In this document: positions 9,028-18,155 of the stretch, one piece after another
Layout of the letters: every line of letters starts with the position of its first letter
Numbering within the stretch: the first letter of the stretch is position 1
Assembly: GCF_040546275.1 (NCBI RefSeq)
Contig: NZ_JBEPNO010000001.1
Location: forward strand, 558,001-622,000
Direction: 5' to 3'
Origin: Nakamurella sp040546275
GTDB lineage: Bacteria; Actinomycetota; Actinomycetes; Mycobacteriales; Nakamurellaceae
Length of the DNA stretch: 64,000 bases
Position numbers and translations under genes: made by a program
The notes under the pieces: model-generated
What the model was told of the DNA's origin: nothing
Database searches by the model: none
The model's input: only the letters and a program-made list of their open reading frames with translations

Positions 9028-10008
9028 TCAGTGCGCCGGCAACGCTGACGGTGACGCCGTCGGCGGCCGGGTGCGGGTGGCCAGCGCTACCGATGCAGCG
9101 GTCGCCGTCAGCATGACGGCACCGAGCACGTGGGAGACGACCAGCGCTTCCGGTACCCCGGTGGCGTACTGAACCAGGCCGATGAGGCCCTGAGCAGCGG
9201 TCACGACGAGCAGGAGGATCGCCCGTCGCATCAGCCGGCGTGGCGCGTGAACTGCGAGGAACCCGACCGTCATGGCGATGAGCAGCCCGAAGTAGAGGAA
9301 CATCAGGTCCGCATGCAGCTGGGCGAGCTTCTCCACGGAGACGTCGAGCCGCGGGGTATTCGCGTCGCCGCTGTGTGGTCCGGCCGCGGTGACCAGGGTG
9401 CCGGCCATGCAGAGCAGCACGAGCACTCCGACGGTCGCCCAGGTGAGCAGCTGCAGCGGCCGGGCCACGGTCGGCACCGCCGGTGCGTCGGACTCGCGCA
9501 CCCGGACCAGCACCACGATCGCGACGAACAGCAGGGCGAGGGAGAGGAGCAGGTGCGGCGCGACGGTCCACCAAGCCAGACCGGTGTACACCGTGATGCC
9601 GCCCCAGACCGCCTGGACCAGCACGCCGAACGGCAGGACCGCAGCGATGACGGTGAGTCTGCGCCGGCCGGCCGGCGCCAGCAGCAGGGCCAGGAAGATG
9701 CCGAGCGAGGGCACCAGCACCGCCCCGGTCAGCGTCCGGTTGGCGAACTCGATGGCCTGGTGGAAGGCCGCAAGACCGGAGCGTGAAACGGGTGCCAGAG
9801 ACCCGGGCTGGCACTGCGGCCAGGTGATGCAGCCGAGCCCGGATCCGGTGACCCGGACGGTGGCGCCCGTCACGGCGATCCCGCCGTTGGTGATCACCGC
9901 GAGCCACGCGAGGATGCGTTGCACCCGGTTGGTCGGCCACCGGCGCCACCAGGGCGGGGGCGCTGCGGGCGCGGCGCTGGCCGCCTTGGAATCGATGATC
10001 ACTGCCAT
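9028..10008 (-). CDS. ctaA: Haem A synthase (COX15/CtaA family)
   Basis: Converts haem O to haem A in the membrane, the step after CtaB. The 326-residue protein has about eight transmembrane segments in two four-helix halves. Likely haem-ligand histidines lie in AAFHQAIEFANRTLTG, APHLLLSLAL, AQLHADLMFLYFG and VVSHVLGAVML. The start MAVIIDSKAA at 10008 lies 10 bp inside the end of the ABC permease gene, which indicates translational coupling. The same ABC-ABC-ctaA arrangement is found at Rv1458c-Rv1456c. The facing ctaB completes the haem A pathway. Confidence 0.93.
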   Translation of the reverse strand: MAVIIDSKAASAAPAAPPPWWRRWPTNRVQRILAWLAVITNGGIAVTGATVRVTGSGLGCITWPQCQPGSLAPVSRSGLAAFHQAIEFANRTLTGAVLVPSLGIFLALLLAPAGRRRLTVIAAVLPFGVLVQAVWGGITVYTGLAWWTVAPHLLLSLALLFVAIVVLVRVRESDAPAVPTVARPLQLLTWATVGVLVLLCMAGTLVTAAGPHSGDANTPRLDVSVEKLAQLHADLMFLYFGLLIAMTVGFLAVHAPRRLMRRAILLLVVTAAQGLIGLVQYATGVPEALVVSHVLGAVMLTATAASVALATRTRPPTASPSALPAH

Positions 10009-10799
10009 TGGAACCACCGTACTGTCCCGGCCCAGCCGACGACGACCCATCCGGCGAGCACCAGCACGCTGAGCGCAGCCGGGCCGACGCCGTTCTGCAG
10101 AACCGCGTGGAGACCGTCCGACAGTGCGCCGGCCGGCGTCAGCTCGCCGATGACGCGGAGCCAGTGCGGCGCCTTGGTCAGCGGGATGATCACGCCCCCG
10201 ACCAGAATCATGGCGAACCAGATCAGGTTGGCCAGGGCCAGTACCGCTTCGGCCCGCAGCGTCCCGCCGAGCAGCAGCGCGAGGCCGATGAAGGCGGCGG
10301 CCCCGAGCAGCACGAGCAGGACGAGCCAGGCCGGGTTGCCGTGCGGATGCCAGCCCATGATCAACGCGACCGCGCCCAGCACGACCCACTGCCCGACGAT
10401 CACCACCAGCGCGGCGCCGCACTTGCCCGCGATCAGCAGGGGGCGGCCGACACCCGCTGCGGCGAGTCGTTTGAGCACTCCGTAGCGGCGGTCGAACCCG
10501 GTGGTGATGGCCTGCGAGGTGAAGGCCGTCGACATGATCGCGAGGGCCAGCACACCGGGCGTGACGGTCGCGATACGCGGCGAGGCGAGGTCTGCGATGG
10601 AGACCGAGGTCAGTCCGATCAGCACCGCCAGCGGGATGATCAGGGCCAGCAGCAACTGCTCCCCGTTGCGCAGCAGCATCTTCAGTTCCAGCCCGGAGGC
10701 GGCCCTGACCATCTGCCATCCCGGGGCACGGCGAGGGTCGGCGGTGAACGCGCCCGGCGCGAACACCGGACCGGTCCCGGTCGTCTTGAGATCCGTCAT
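9999..10799 (-). CDS. ABC-2 type transporter permease
   Basis: Integral membrane component of an ABC exporter, 266 residues. Six hydrophobic stretches are visible: LLLALIIPLAVLIGL, VTPGVLALAIMSTAF, ALVVIVGQWVVLGAVALIM, WLVLLVLLGAAAFIGLALLL, ANLIWFAMILVGGVIIPL and a C-terminal one (LSVLVLAGWVVVGWAG). This is typical of the DrrB/ABC-2 family. It overlaps the ATPase gene upstream by 4 nt and ctaA downstream by 10 nt. The substrate is unknown. Conserved linkage to ctaA and mptB across actinobacteria hints at a housekeeping role rather than drug resistance, which is an inference. Confidence 0.88.
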   Translation of the reverse strand: MTDLKTTGTGPVFAPGAFTADPRRAPGWQMVRAASGLELKMLLRNGEQLLLALIIPLAVLIGLTSVSIADLASPRIATVTPGVLALAIMSTAFTSQAITTGFDRRYGVLKRLAAAGVGRPLLIAGKCGAALVVIVGQWVVLGAVALIMGWHPHGNPAWLVLLVLLGAAAFIGLALLLGGTLRAEAVLALANLIWFAMILVGGVIIPLTKAPHWLRVIGELTPAGALSDGLHAVLQNGVGPAALSVLVLAGWVVVGWAGTVRWFQWQ

Positions 10800-11779
10800 C
10801 CGCGCAGCTCCTTGCCGGTCAGTTCCAGGTAGACCTCGTCGAGCGAGCGAGCGCCGACCTGCAGCCCGGAGGGCATCACGCCGACCCTGGCGCAGAACGA
10901 CGTGACGGTGGCCATGGTGGCCGGCACGATGTCGCCCTCCAGCAGGTAGCGGCCCGGTGTGCTCTCGACGACCCGGAAGCCAAGGGGGAGAGCCCTTCTC
11001 AGTAGATCGAGGTCGAGACCGGGGCTGGCGGTGAACCGCAGCTGGGAGGAGCTACCGCCGGTCAGCTCCTCGGGCGTGCCGTCGGCGACGCTGCGGCCGT
11101 TGTCGATGATGACGATGCGGTCGGCCAGCAACTCCGCCTCGTCGAGCAGGTGCGTGGTCAAGAGGATGGACACCCCGTCGGCCCGGGCGGCGCGCAGCAG
11201 ATCCCAGACCAGATGGCGGGCCTGCGGATCCATGCCGGCCGTCGGCTCGTCCAGGAAGAGCATCTCCGGTCGCCCGACCAGGGCCATCGCCAGGCTCAGC
11301 CGCTGGGCCTGACCGCCGGACAGCCGGCGCACCGGCGTCCTCGCGGAGGACGACAGGCCGAGGACGTCCAGCAACCAGGCCGGGTCGAGCGGGTTGGCCG
11401 AGCAGCGCGCCATCAGGCCGAGCATCTCGCCCGTCCGAGCCGAGGCGTGCGCGCCGCCGGCCTGCAGCATGACGCCGATCCGGGGCCGCAGCGCTCCACC
11501 CTGCCGCCACGGATCGAGCCCGAGCACGCGCACCTGGCCGGCGTCGGCCCTGGTGAAGCCCTCGCAGATCTCGACGGTGGTGGTCTTGCCCGCGCCGTTC
11601 GGCCCGAGCAGGGCCAAGAGGGATCCACGGGGCAGGCGGAAGGACAACCCGTTGACCGCCGCCACGTCACCGAACCGACGGTGCAGCCCCTCGACGATGA
11701 TCGCGTCTGAATCCGGGATGCCGTCAGCGCGTCCGGGGGCGGAACTCTGGGGCTCAGCCGCGGTGGGGCCCGTGTGCAT
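10796..11779 (-). CDS. ABC transporter ATP-binding protein
   Basis: ATPase partner of the adjacent ABC-2 permease. It has Walker A GPNGAGKTTTVE, the signature LSGGQAQRLSLAMAL, Walker B EMLFLDEPTAGMDP and the switch histidine in ILLTTHLLDEAE. The C-terminal 70 residues or so resemble the accessory domain of DrrA-type ATPases. I place the start at MHTGPTAAEPQ (ATG 11779, 327 residues); the frame could begin 24 codons earlier at 11851. Either way it overlaps the end of mptB (26 or 98 bp), so mptB, the ATPase, the permease and ctaA probably form one transcript. Confidence 0.9.
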   Translation of the reverse strand: MHTGPTAAEPQSSAPGRADGIPDSDAIIVEGLHRRFGDVAAVNGLSFRLPRGSLLALLGPNGAGKTTTVEICEGFTRADAGQVRVLGLDPWRQGGALRPRIGVMLQAGGAHASARTGEMLGLMARCSANPLDPAWLLDVLGLSSSARTPVRRLSGGQAQRLSLAMALVGRPEMLFLDEPTAGMDPQARHLVWDLLRAARADGVSILLTTHLLDEAELLADRIVIIDNGRSVADGTPEELTGGSSSQLRFTASPGLDLDLLRRALPLGFRVVESTPGRYLLEGDIVPATMATVTSFCARVGVMPSGLQVGARSLDEVYLELTGKELRG

Positions 11780-13472
11780 CGGTGTCACGATTCCGAGGAT
11801 AGGGATTCCCGGCGACCGGGGTGGAATCGAGCTCGGCCGGTGGGACGTCAATCACGACGCCGGCGCTGACGCCGGTGACCCCGGTGACCGGATGCAGCAG
11901 CCCGCCGGGCGCGGGATCGGTCTCCGGCAGCCCGGATCGACGCAGGGCCAGCAGCACACCGCCAACCACGAACGCCGCCACCAGCACCGCCTGGACGATG
12001 GTGAACACGGGGATCGTGGCGCCGTTGGGCATGATGATCACGGAGAAGAACGCGGTGAGCCAGATGGTCGCCCTTCGGTACCGCGAAAGACCGGTGGAGG
12101 CAGCGAGCGGTAAGGCCGCCCACAGCAGGTACCACGGCTGGATTACCGGGCTGAGCAGCACAAACGCCCCGAGGGCTATGCCGAGCCCCTGAATCGGTTC
12201 GACGCGGCGCTGCCAGCATTGCCACATGATCAGAACCGCTACCGCCCCGCCGACCGCCGTGCCCAGGGGCTGCATCACCTCGATGGTCCCCGTGGTGTGA
12301 TCGCCCAGTCCGAGCAGCAGCCCGATCTGTCCCGCCCCGACGGCGAGGCTGGTGGAGAACGACAGGAACGAGCGGACGCTGCCCGGGGCCGACAACGCGC
12401 TGATCCATCCGAAGCCGGCGTCGGCCAGCAGCGTCAGGACGCCGAAGGTGAGCAAGGCAACTCCGCCGAGCAACCCGGCGGACCGGAAGAGATCCGGCCA
12501 ACGCCCGCCGGCCCGCCTGGCCAGGGCGATGGCGAGAAAGGCCAGAGCCATCGCGGCCGTCACCTTGATGCCGACGGCGGCGGTGATCATCGCTGTGCCG
12601 GCCGCCGTGCGCAGGGTGTCCGAGCCGGCCAGGACCGACCACCGACCGGCAGTGCCGTTCCAGCCGGTCTGCAGCGCGATCTCGAGTCCGGACAGCATCA
12701 GACCGATCATCAGCGCCTCGTTGTGACCACCGGCGACCAGGTGGAACAGCAGCAGGGGGTTGAGAGCGCCGAGCCAGAGTGCACTGACCGGGTCCTTGCC
12801 GCATCGCCGGGCCAGGCGGGGCAGTGCCCACACGATCAGCGCCACGCCGATGAGCTCGACGAAGCGTTGCACCAGCACACCGAGGATGACGTGGTTGCCC
12901 GAGATCAGCACGACGCCCTTGGCGATCAGGAGGTAGGCGGGCCCGTAGGGCGACGAGGTGTGCTGCCACCGTGCGTCGACCTGGTGGGCGAGGGCATTGC
13001 TGTCCCCGAGCGTGTCGTACGGGCCCGACTGGTACGGGTTGTCGCCGTGCACCATCATCGCGCCGACGGCCAGGTACGAGTAGACGTCGCGCGAGAAGAT
13101 CGGTGGCGTGACCAGGAACGGGACCACCCACATGGCCAGCGTGTGGGTGAGCTGGGTCCGGGACAGCCGGCGTGTCCGGCCCGGGGCGGTCAGTCTGCCG
13201 ATCAGGAACCAGCAGACGACCACCAGTCCGATGCCCGAGTACGACACCGCGAGGGCGGCCGGGCCGATCCGGGACAGCAGACCCAGGATGCGCAGGCCGT
13301 CGACCGGATTGGGGATCGGGGTCGCGGCGCCGTAGGACGAGGTCGATCCGACCATCATCAGCAGGGCGCCCGTCGTTCCCCACCGCCGCAACCGTGACAA
13401 CTGGCGGCGTTCGGCCGGGTTCAGCGCTCCGGGCCGCGGCTCGGCCGACGTCGTCGATCCGCCGATGGTCAT
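11754..13472 (-). CDS. mptB: Polyprenol-phosphomannose-dependent alpha-1,6-mannosyltransferase
   Basis: GT-C fold membrane mannosyltransferase that extends the lipomannan alpha-1,6-mannan backbone using polyprenyl-phosphate mannose (family knowledge from mycobacteria and corynebacteria). The 572-residue protein has about a dozen hydrophobic helices and the first extracytoplasmic loop with FSRDVYSYLAVGAMM, where the acidic residue is the GT-C catalytic site. Further motifs are WQHTSSPYGPAYL and HLVAGGHNEALMIGLML. It is the homologue of Rv1459c and lies next to sufR as there. The gene begins 28 bp from a dispersed palindromic repeat (13499-13629). Confidence 0.93.
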   Translation of the reverse strand: MTIGGSTTSAEPRPGALNPAERRQLSRLRRWGTTGALLMMVGSTSSYGAATPIPNPVDGLRILGLLSRIGPAALAVSYSGIGLVVVCWFLIGRLTAPGRTRRLSRTQLTHTLAMWVVPFLVTPPIFSRDVYSYLAVGAMMVHGDNPYQSGPYDTLGDSNALAHQVDARWQHTSSPYGPAYLLIAKGVVLISGNHVILGVLVQRFVELIGVALIVWALPRLARRCGKDPVSALWLGALNPLLLFHLVAGGHNEALMIGLMLSGLEIALQTGWNGTAGRWSVLAGSDTLRTAAGTAMITAAVGIKVTAAMALAFLAIALARRAGGRWPDLFRSAGLLGGVALLTFGVLTLLADAGFGWISALSAPGSVRSFLSFSTSLAVGAGQIGLLLGLGDHTTGTIEVMQPLGTAVGGAVAVLIMWQCWQRRVEPIQGLGIALGAFVLLSPVIQPWYLLWAALPLAASTGLSRYRRATIWLTAFFSVIIMPNGATIPVFTIVQAVLVAAFVVGGVLLALRRSGLPETDPAPGGLLHPVTGVTGVSAGVVIDVPPAELDSTPVAGNPYPRNRDTDAHGPHRG

Positions 13473-13498
13473 CGCCGCAGTCTAGAAGCACCCTGTTC

Positions 13499-13629
13499 CG
13501 CGCATACCGATCTGCCCGGCGCATACCGTTGTGCCGAAACTAGTGCCGTTTGTCTGGTTCGCGGACGATTCTGTATGCGCGCTGATCTCGGCGGGGCAAC
13601 CTGGCGGGGCAACCTGGCGGTGCAACCTA
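13499..13629. repeat. Dispersed palindromic intergenic element, copy A
   Basis: Non-coding element in the mptB-sufR space. GCGCATAC occurs at 13500-13507 and again at 13519-13526, 19 bp apart. The inverted arm GTATGCGC is at 13573-13580, and the outer arms pair over 9 bp (CGCGCATAC/GTATGCGCG). It is followed by three 13-bp tandem units (GCGGGGCAACCTG) at 13591-13629. The left 19-mer matches copy B (28990-29167) at 17 of 19 positions. It has no protein-coding potential. It may be a small non-autonomous mobile element or a REP-like palindrome. Confidence 0.7.
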
Positions 13630-13696
13630 GTGCCGGAAAGATAGGTAAGGCTTGCCTCCAGTGGGCAGGTGTGTTTATTCTGACCGGCTGAGCTCT

Positions 13697-13735
13697 TTGA
13701 TCTTCGGCTGGAAAAAGGTCACACTGGTGTTGTGA
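13697..13735 (+). promoter_or_regulatory. suf operon promoter with SufR operator over the sufR start
   Basis: TTGATC at 13697-13702 and CACACT at 13720-13725 form a -35/-10 pair with a 17-bp spacer. The inverted repeat ACACT-N5-TGTGA lies at 13721-13735. It is identical in form to the operator I recall being reported for M. tuberculosis SufR. It covers the -10 box and the GTG start codon (13732-13734). The expected transcription start is at or next to the start codon, so the message is probably leaderless and SufR binding would block the promoter directly. Confidence 0.75.
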
Positions 13736-14586
13736 AAACATCGATCGAGGAGAAGGCCGGCAGTCGCATGCCGTCCGTCGGCTCCGTCGATGCAGTTTCC
13801 TACGACGCCGTAGCCGAGGTCAGGACCCGCGAGGCAGTCGTCCAGCTGCTGCTGGCGCATGGCCCGCTCACCGCGGCCGCACTCGCCGAGCGCATCGGAT
13901 TCTCCTCGGCCGCCATCCGCCGCCATCTCGAGCAACTGCTCGCCGAGGGTGCCGTCATCAGCCGCGAGGCCAGCACCCTTGGTCGCCGCGGCCGGGGACG
14001 CCCCGCCCGCACCTACCTGCTGACCGAGATCGGTCGCACCCGTCTCCCGCACTCCTACGACGCCCTGGCGATCGAGGCGCTCGAGTTCCTCTCGGACGTC
14101 GGCGGTCCCGACGCGGTCGCCACCTTTGCCCGTCGCCGCGCCGAAGGCATCGTCGACGGCGTCCGTGGCGAGCTGGCGGCAGCAGTCGATGTGCCTGCGA
14201 AGGCGGAGATCCTGGCCCGAGCGCTGACCGGGGCGGGATTCGCCGCCTCCGTCCAGGAAGTCGGCATCGGACAGCAGCTCTGCCAGCACCACTGTCCGGT
14301 GGCCCACGTGGCCACCAGGTTTCCCCAGCTCTGCGAAGAGGAAATGACAGTCATCACGCAGGTGTTGGGAACCTATGCCCAGCGTTTGGCGACGATCGCC
14401 CGGGGCGACTCCTTCTGCACGACCTTCATCCCGGCGGCGCACCAACCGCACCAGCTGCTGCCGCTCAGCACCATCGCCGCCGCTGCACCGAACACCGCTT
14501 CACTGCACGATGCTGCACCGAACAACGCTGCACCGCACGACCAATCTCACCGCATCACGAGCGCCACAGGGAAGGACCCGTCATGA
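13732..14586 (+). CDS. sufR: SufR, iron-sulfur-sensing repressor of the suf operon
   Basis: ArsR/DeoR-like winged-helix repressor, 284 residues. The HTH spans about residues 44-66 (TAAALAERIGFSSAAIRRHLEQL), with the wing GRRGRGRPARTYLL at 84-97. The cluster-binding region has Cys184, Cys188 (CQHHCPV) and Cys201 (FPQLCEEE); Cys229 is a fourth candidate ligand. A low-complexity Ala/Pro/Asn/His tail (about 245-273) is coded by an imperfect 30-bp duplication (14482-14499 and 14512-14529). The GTG start lies inside its own operator. The stop overlaps the sufB start by 4 nt. It is the homologue of Rv1460. Confidence 0.95.
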   Translation: MKTSIEEKAGSRMPSVGSVDAVSYDAVAEVRTREAVVQLLLAHGPLTAAALAERIGFSSAAIRRHLEQLLAEGAVISREASTLGRRGRGRPARTYLLTEIGRTRLPHSYDALAIEALEFLSDVGGPDAVATFARRRAEGIVDGVRGELAAAVDVPAKAEILARALTGAGFAASVQEVGIGQQLCQHHCPVAHVATRFPQLCEEEMTVITQVLGTYAQRLATIARGDSFCTTFIPAAHQPHQLLPLSTIAAAAPNTASLHDAAPNNAAPHDQSHRITSATGKDPS

Positions 14587-16058
14587 CGACTGCTCCGGAG
14601 CGAGTCCGCGACACCACTGTTTTCGAGACGACCGCTGTCGATCCGACAGCGCTGACCCAGGAGCAGGCCATCGACTCCCTGGGTCACTACGCATTCGGCT
14701 GGTCGGACTCCGACGTCGCCGGTGCCGCTGCCAAGCGCGGCATCAACGAGGCCGTCGTGCGCGACATCTCCGACAAGAAGAGCGAACCGCAGTGGATGAC
14801 CGACTTCCGGGTCAAGGCCCTGAAGCTGTTCGAACGTCAGCCGATGCCCACCTGGGGCGCCGACCTGTCCGGCATTCACTTCGACACCATCAAGTACTTC
14901 GTGCGCTCCGGCGAGAAGCAGGCGACGAGCTGGGAGGACCTTCCCGAGGACATCAAGAACACCTACGAGAAGCTGGGCATCCCGGAGGCCGAGAAGCAGC
15001 GCCTCGTCTCCGGTGTCGCCGCCCAGTACGAGTCGGAGGTCGTCTACCACTCCATCCAGAAGGAGCTCGAGGACCAGGGCGTCATCTTCCTGGACACCGA
15101 TTCCGCGCTGAAGCAGTACCCGGAGCTGTTCCAGGAGTACTTCGGCAGCGTCATCCCGTCCGGCGACAACAAGTTCTCCGCACTGAACAGCGCCGTCTGG
15201 TCGGGTGGCTCGTTCGTCTACGTCCCGAAGGGCGTGCACGTCGAGATCCCGCTGCAGGCCTACTTCCGGATCAACACCGAGAACATGGGCCAGTTCGAGC
15301 GCACGCTGATCATCGTCGACGAGGACGCCTACGTGCACTACGTCGAGGGCTGCACCGCGCCGATCTACAAGTCGGACTCGCTGCACTCCGCCGTCGTCGA
15401 GATCATCGTCAAGAAGGGTGGCCGCTGCCGTTACACGACCATCCAGAACTGGTCGAACAACGTCTACAACCTGGTCACCAAGCGCGCGAAGGCCGAAGCC
15501 GGCGCCACCATGGAGTGGGTGGACGGCAACATCGGCTCCAAGGTCACCATGAAGTATCCGGCCGTCTGGATGACGGGGGAGTACGCCAAGGGCGAGGTCC
15601 TGTCGATCGCCTTCGCCGGCGAGGGACAGCACCAGGACACCGGTGCCAAGATGCTGCACCTGGCCCCGCACACCTCGTCCAACATCATCTCCAAGTCGGT
15701 GTCACGTGGTGGCGGTCGTACGTCCTACCGCGGTCTGGTCCGGGTCAATCCCGGCTCGCACCACAGCAAGTCGACGGTCAAGTGCGACGCGCTGCTGGTC
15801 GACACGATCTCCCGCAGCGACACGTACCCCTACGTCGACGTCCGCGAGGACGACGTGTCGATGGGACACGAGGCGACGGTGTCCAAGGTCAGCGAGGAGC
15901 AGCTCTTCTATCTGATGAGCCGCGGCCTGACCGAGGACGAGGCGATGGCGATGATCGTTCGCGGCTTCATCGAGCCGATCGCCCGCGAACTCCCGATGGA
16001 GTACGCGTTGGAACTGAACCGCCTGATCGAACTGCAGATGGAAGGGTCGGTGGGCTGA
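14583..16058 (+). CDS. sufB: Fe-S cluster assembly scaffold SufB
   Basis: Scaffold subunit of the SufBCD complex that builds Fe-S clusters and receives sulfur from SufS-SufU. The 491-residue protein is a full-length, uninterrupted member. It shows YFRINTENMGQFERTLII, the conserved cysteine in VHYVEGCTAPIY (near residue 260), RCRYTTIQNWSNNVYNLVTKRA, and the C-terminal FLYLMSRGLTEDEA-type motif with GFIEPIARELPMEYA. The M. tuberculosis homologue is interrupted by an intein; this one is not. It is coupled to sufR by a 4-nt overlap and is two bases from sufD. Confidence 0.97.
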   Translation: MTTAPERVRDTTVFETTAVDPTALTQEQAIDSLGHYAFGWSDSDVAGAAAKRGINEAVVRDISDKKSEPQWMTDFRVKALKLFERQPMPTWGADLSGIHFDTIKYFVRSGEKQATSWEDLPEDIKNTYEKLGIPEAEKQRLVSGVAAQYESEVVYHSIQKELEDQGVIFLDTDSALKQYPELFQEYFGSVIPSGDNKFSALNSAVWSGGSFVYVPKGVHVEIPLQAYFRINTENMGQFERTLIIVDEDAYVHYVEGCTAPIYKSDSLHSAVVEIIVKKGGRCRYTTIQNWSNNVYNLVTKRAKAEAGATMEWVDGNIGSKVTMKYPAVWMTGEYAKGEVLSIAFAGEGQHQDTGAKMLHLAPHTSSNIISKSVSRGGGRTSYRGLVRVNPGSHHSKSTVKCDALLVDTISRSDTYPYVDVREDDVSMGHEATVSKVSEEQLFYLMSRGLTEDEAMAMIVRGFIEPIARELPMEYALELNRLIELQMEGSVG

Positions 16059-16060
16059 GC

Positions 16061-17299
16061 GTGGCCACCCCAGTTGTCCAGGATCGTCCGGTCGTCGTCG
16101 GGGATCACGTCGCCGAGACCGTCGTCGGTGGCCGCAATGTCGGCGTCGGCTCGCATGCGAGCCGCGACGGGTCCCTCGACCTCGCCGACCACCGGCCGAT
16201 CACCGGCCGCGAGGAGGCCTGGCGGTTCACGCCGCTGCGCCGCCTCCGCGGTCTGCACAGCGACGCCGCCTTCAGGGCGAGCGGCGCGACGGGGAACGTC
16301 ACTGCCGGTTCGGTCTTCAGCATTACTGTGCAGGGTCAGGACGGTGTGACGGCGGCGTCCCTCTCCGGGGCGGAAGCCGTTGCTGTCAAAGGTCTTTCGA
16401 AGTACCTGCCGATCGACTACGCCTCGGCGCGGACGTACCACGAGGCCGATTCGGTGTTCCTGATCGACATCGCGCCGGAGGTCAGCACTGCGGCTCCCGT
16501 GGTCGTCACGTTTCACGGCAACTCGATCGACGAGGCGGTCGCCGCCCACCTGGTGGTCCGGGTCGGTCACCACGCGCGGGCCCAGGTCGTCGTGGCCTAC
16601 GAGGGCTCCGCAACCGTCTCGGAGAACGTCGAGATCGTCGTCGGTGACGGTGCGAATCTCACCTACGTCTCCGAGCAGAACTGGGCGGACGACGCCGTTC
16701 ATCTGTCGCACCACCACGTGCTGGTGGGTCGCGACGCGACCGTCAAGCACGCTGCGCTGACGTTCGGCGGTGACCTGGTCCGGGTGGTCGGGTCGGTCAC
16801 CTACGACGGACCGGGCGGCGACGCCGAGATGCTCGGCGTCTACTTCGCCGACGCCGGCCAGCACCTCGAGCACCGCCTGTTCATGGATCACAACGCCCCG
16901 CACTGCAAGTCCCGGGTGCTGTACAAGGGTGCGCTGCAGGGCAGGTCGGCCCACACGGTCTGGGTCGGCGACGTGCTCATCAGGGCGACTGCCGAGGGTA
17001 CCGACACGTACGAGATGAACCGGAACCTGTTGCTGACCGAGGGTGCGCGTGCCGACTCGGTGCCGAACCTGGAGATCGAGACCGGCGAGATCGTCGGCGC
17101 CGGCCACGCCAGTGCTACCGGTCGCTTCGACGACGAGCAGCTGTTCTACCTGCTCTCGCGTGGCATCCCGGAGCCGATCGCCCGCCGCCTGGTGGTGCGT
17201 GGCTTCTTCGGCGAGGTCCTGCACCAACTCGGCGTCGAGTCGGTGGTCGAGCGGGCCACCGCGACGATCGAGGCCGAGCTCGCCATCATCGGCATCTAG
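16061..17299 (+). CDS. sufD: Fe-S cluster assembly protein SufD
   Basis: Partner of SufB in the SufBC2D scaffold. It has 412 residues from the GTG at 16061, two bases after the sufB stop and downstream of GGAAGGG within sufB. It has the SufD N-terminal helix with EEAWRFTPLRRL (about residues 48-59), a long parallel beta-helix, and the conserved C-terminal block LYKGALQGRSAHTVWVGDV...NLEIETGEIVGAGHASATG...RGFFGEVL. It is the homologue of Rv1462. Confidence 0.95.
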   Translation: MATPVVQDRPVVVGDHVAETVVGGRNVGVGSHASRDGSLDLADHRPITGREEAWRFTPLRRLRGLHSDAAFRASGATGNVTAGSVFSITVQGQDGVTAASLSGAEAVAVKGLSKYLPIDYASARTYHEADSVFLIDIAPEVSTAAPVVVTFHGNSIDEAVAAHLVVRVGHHARAQVVVAYEGSATVSENVEIVVGDGANLTYVSEQNWADDAVHLSHHHVLVGRDATVKHAALTFGGDLVRVVGSVTYDGPGGDAEMLGVYFADAGQHLEHRLFMDHNAPHCKSRVLYKGALQGRSAHTVWVGDVLIRATAEGTDTYEMNRNLLLTEGARADSVPNLEIETGEIVGAGHASATGRFDDEQLFYLLSRGIPEPIARRLVVRGFFGEVLHQLGVESVVERATATIEAELAIIGI

Positions 17300-17363
17300 C
17301 AGCCACTTCCCATTTCACGGGTCGGGCTGTGCCCCTCCCCTCGCAGCAAAGATGGAGTTTCCC

Positions 17364-18151
<788 letters not shown>

Positions 18152-18155
<4 letters not shown>

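Noticed and set aside
13469..13741. A 90-codon minus-strand frame between mptB and sufR
   Set aside because: It crosses the repeat element and the suf promoter, has no homology that I recognise and no start signal.
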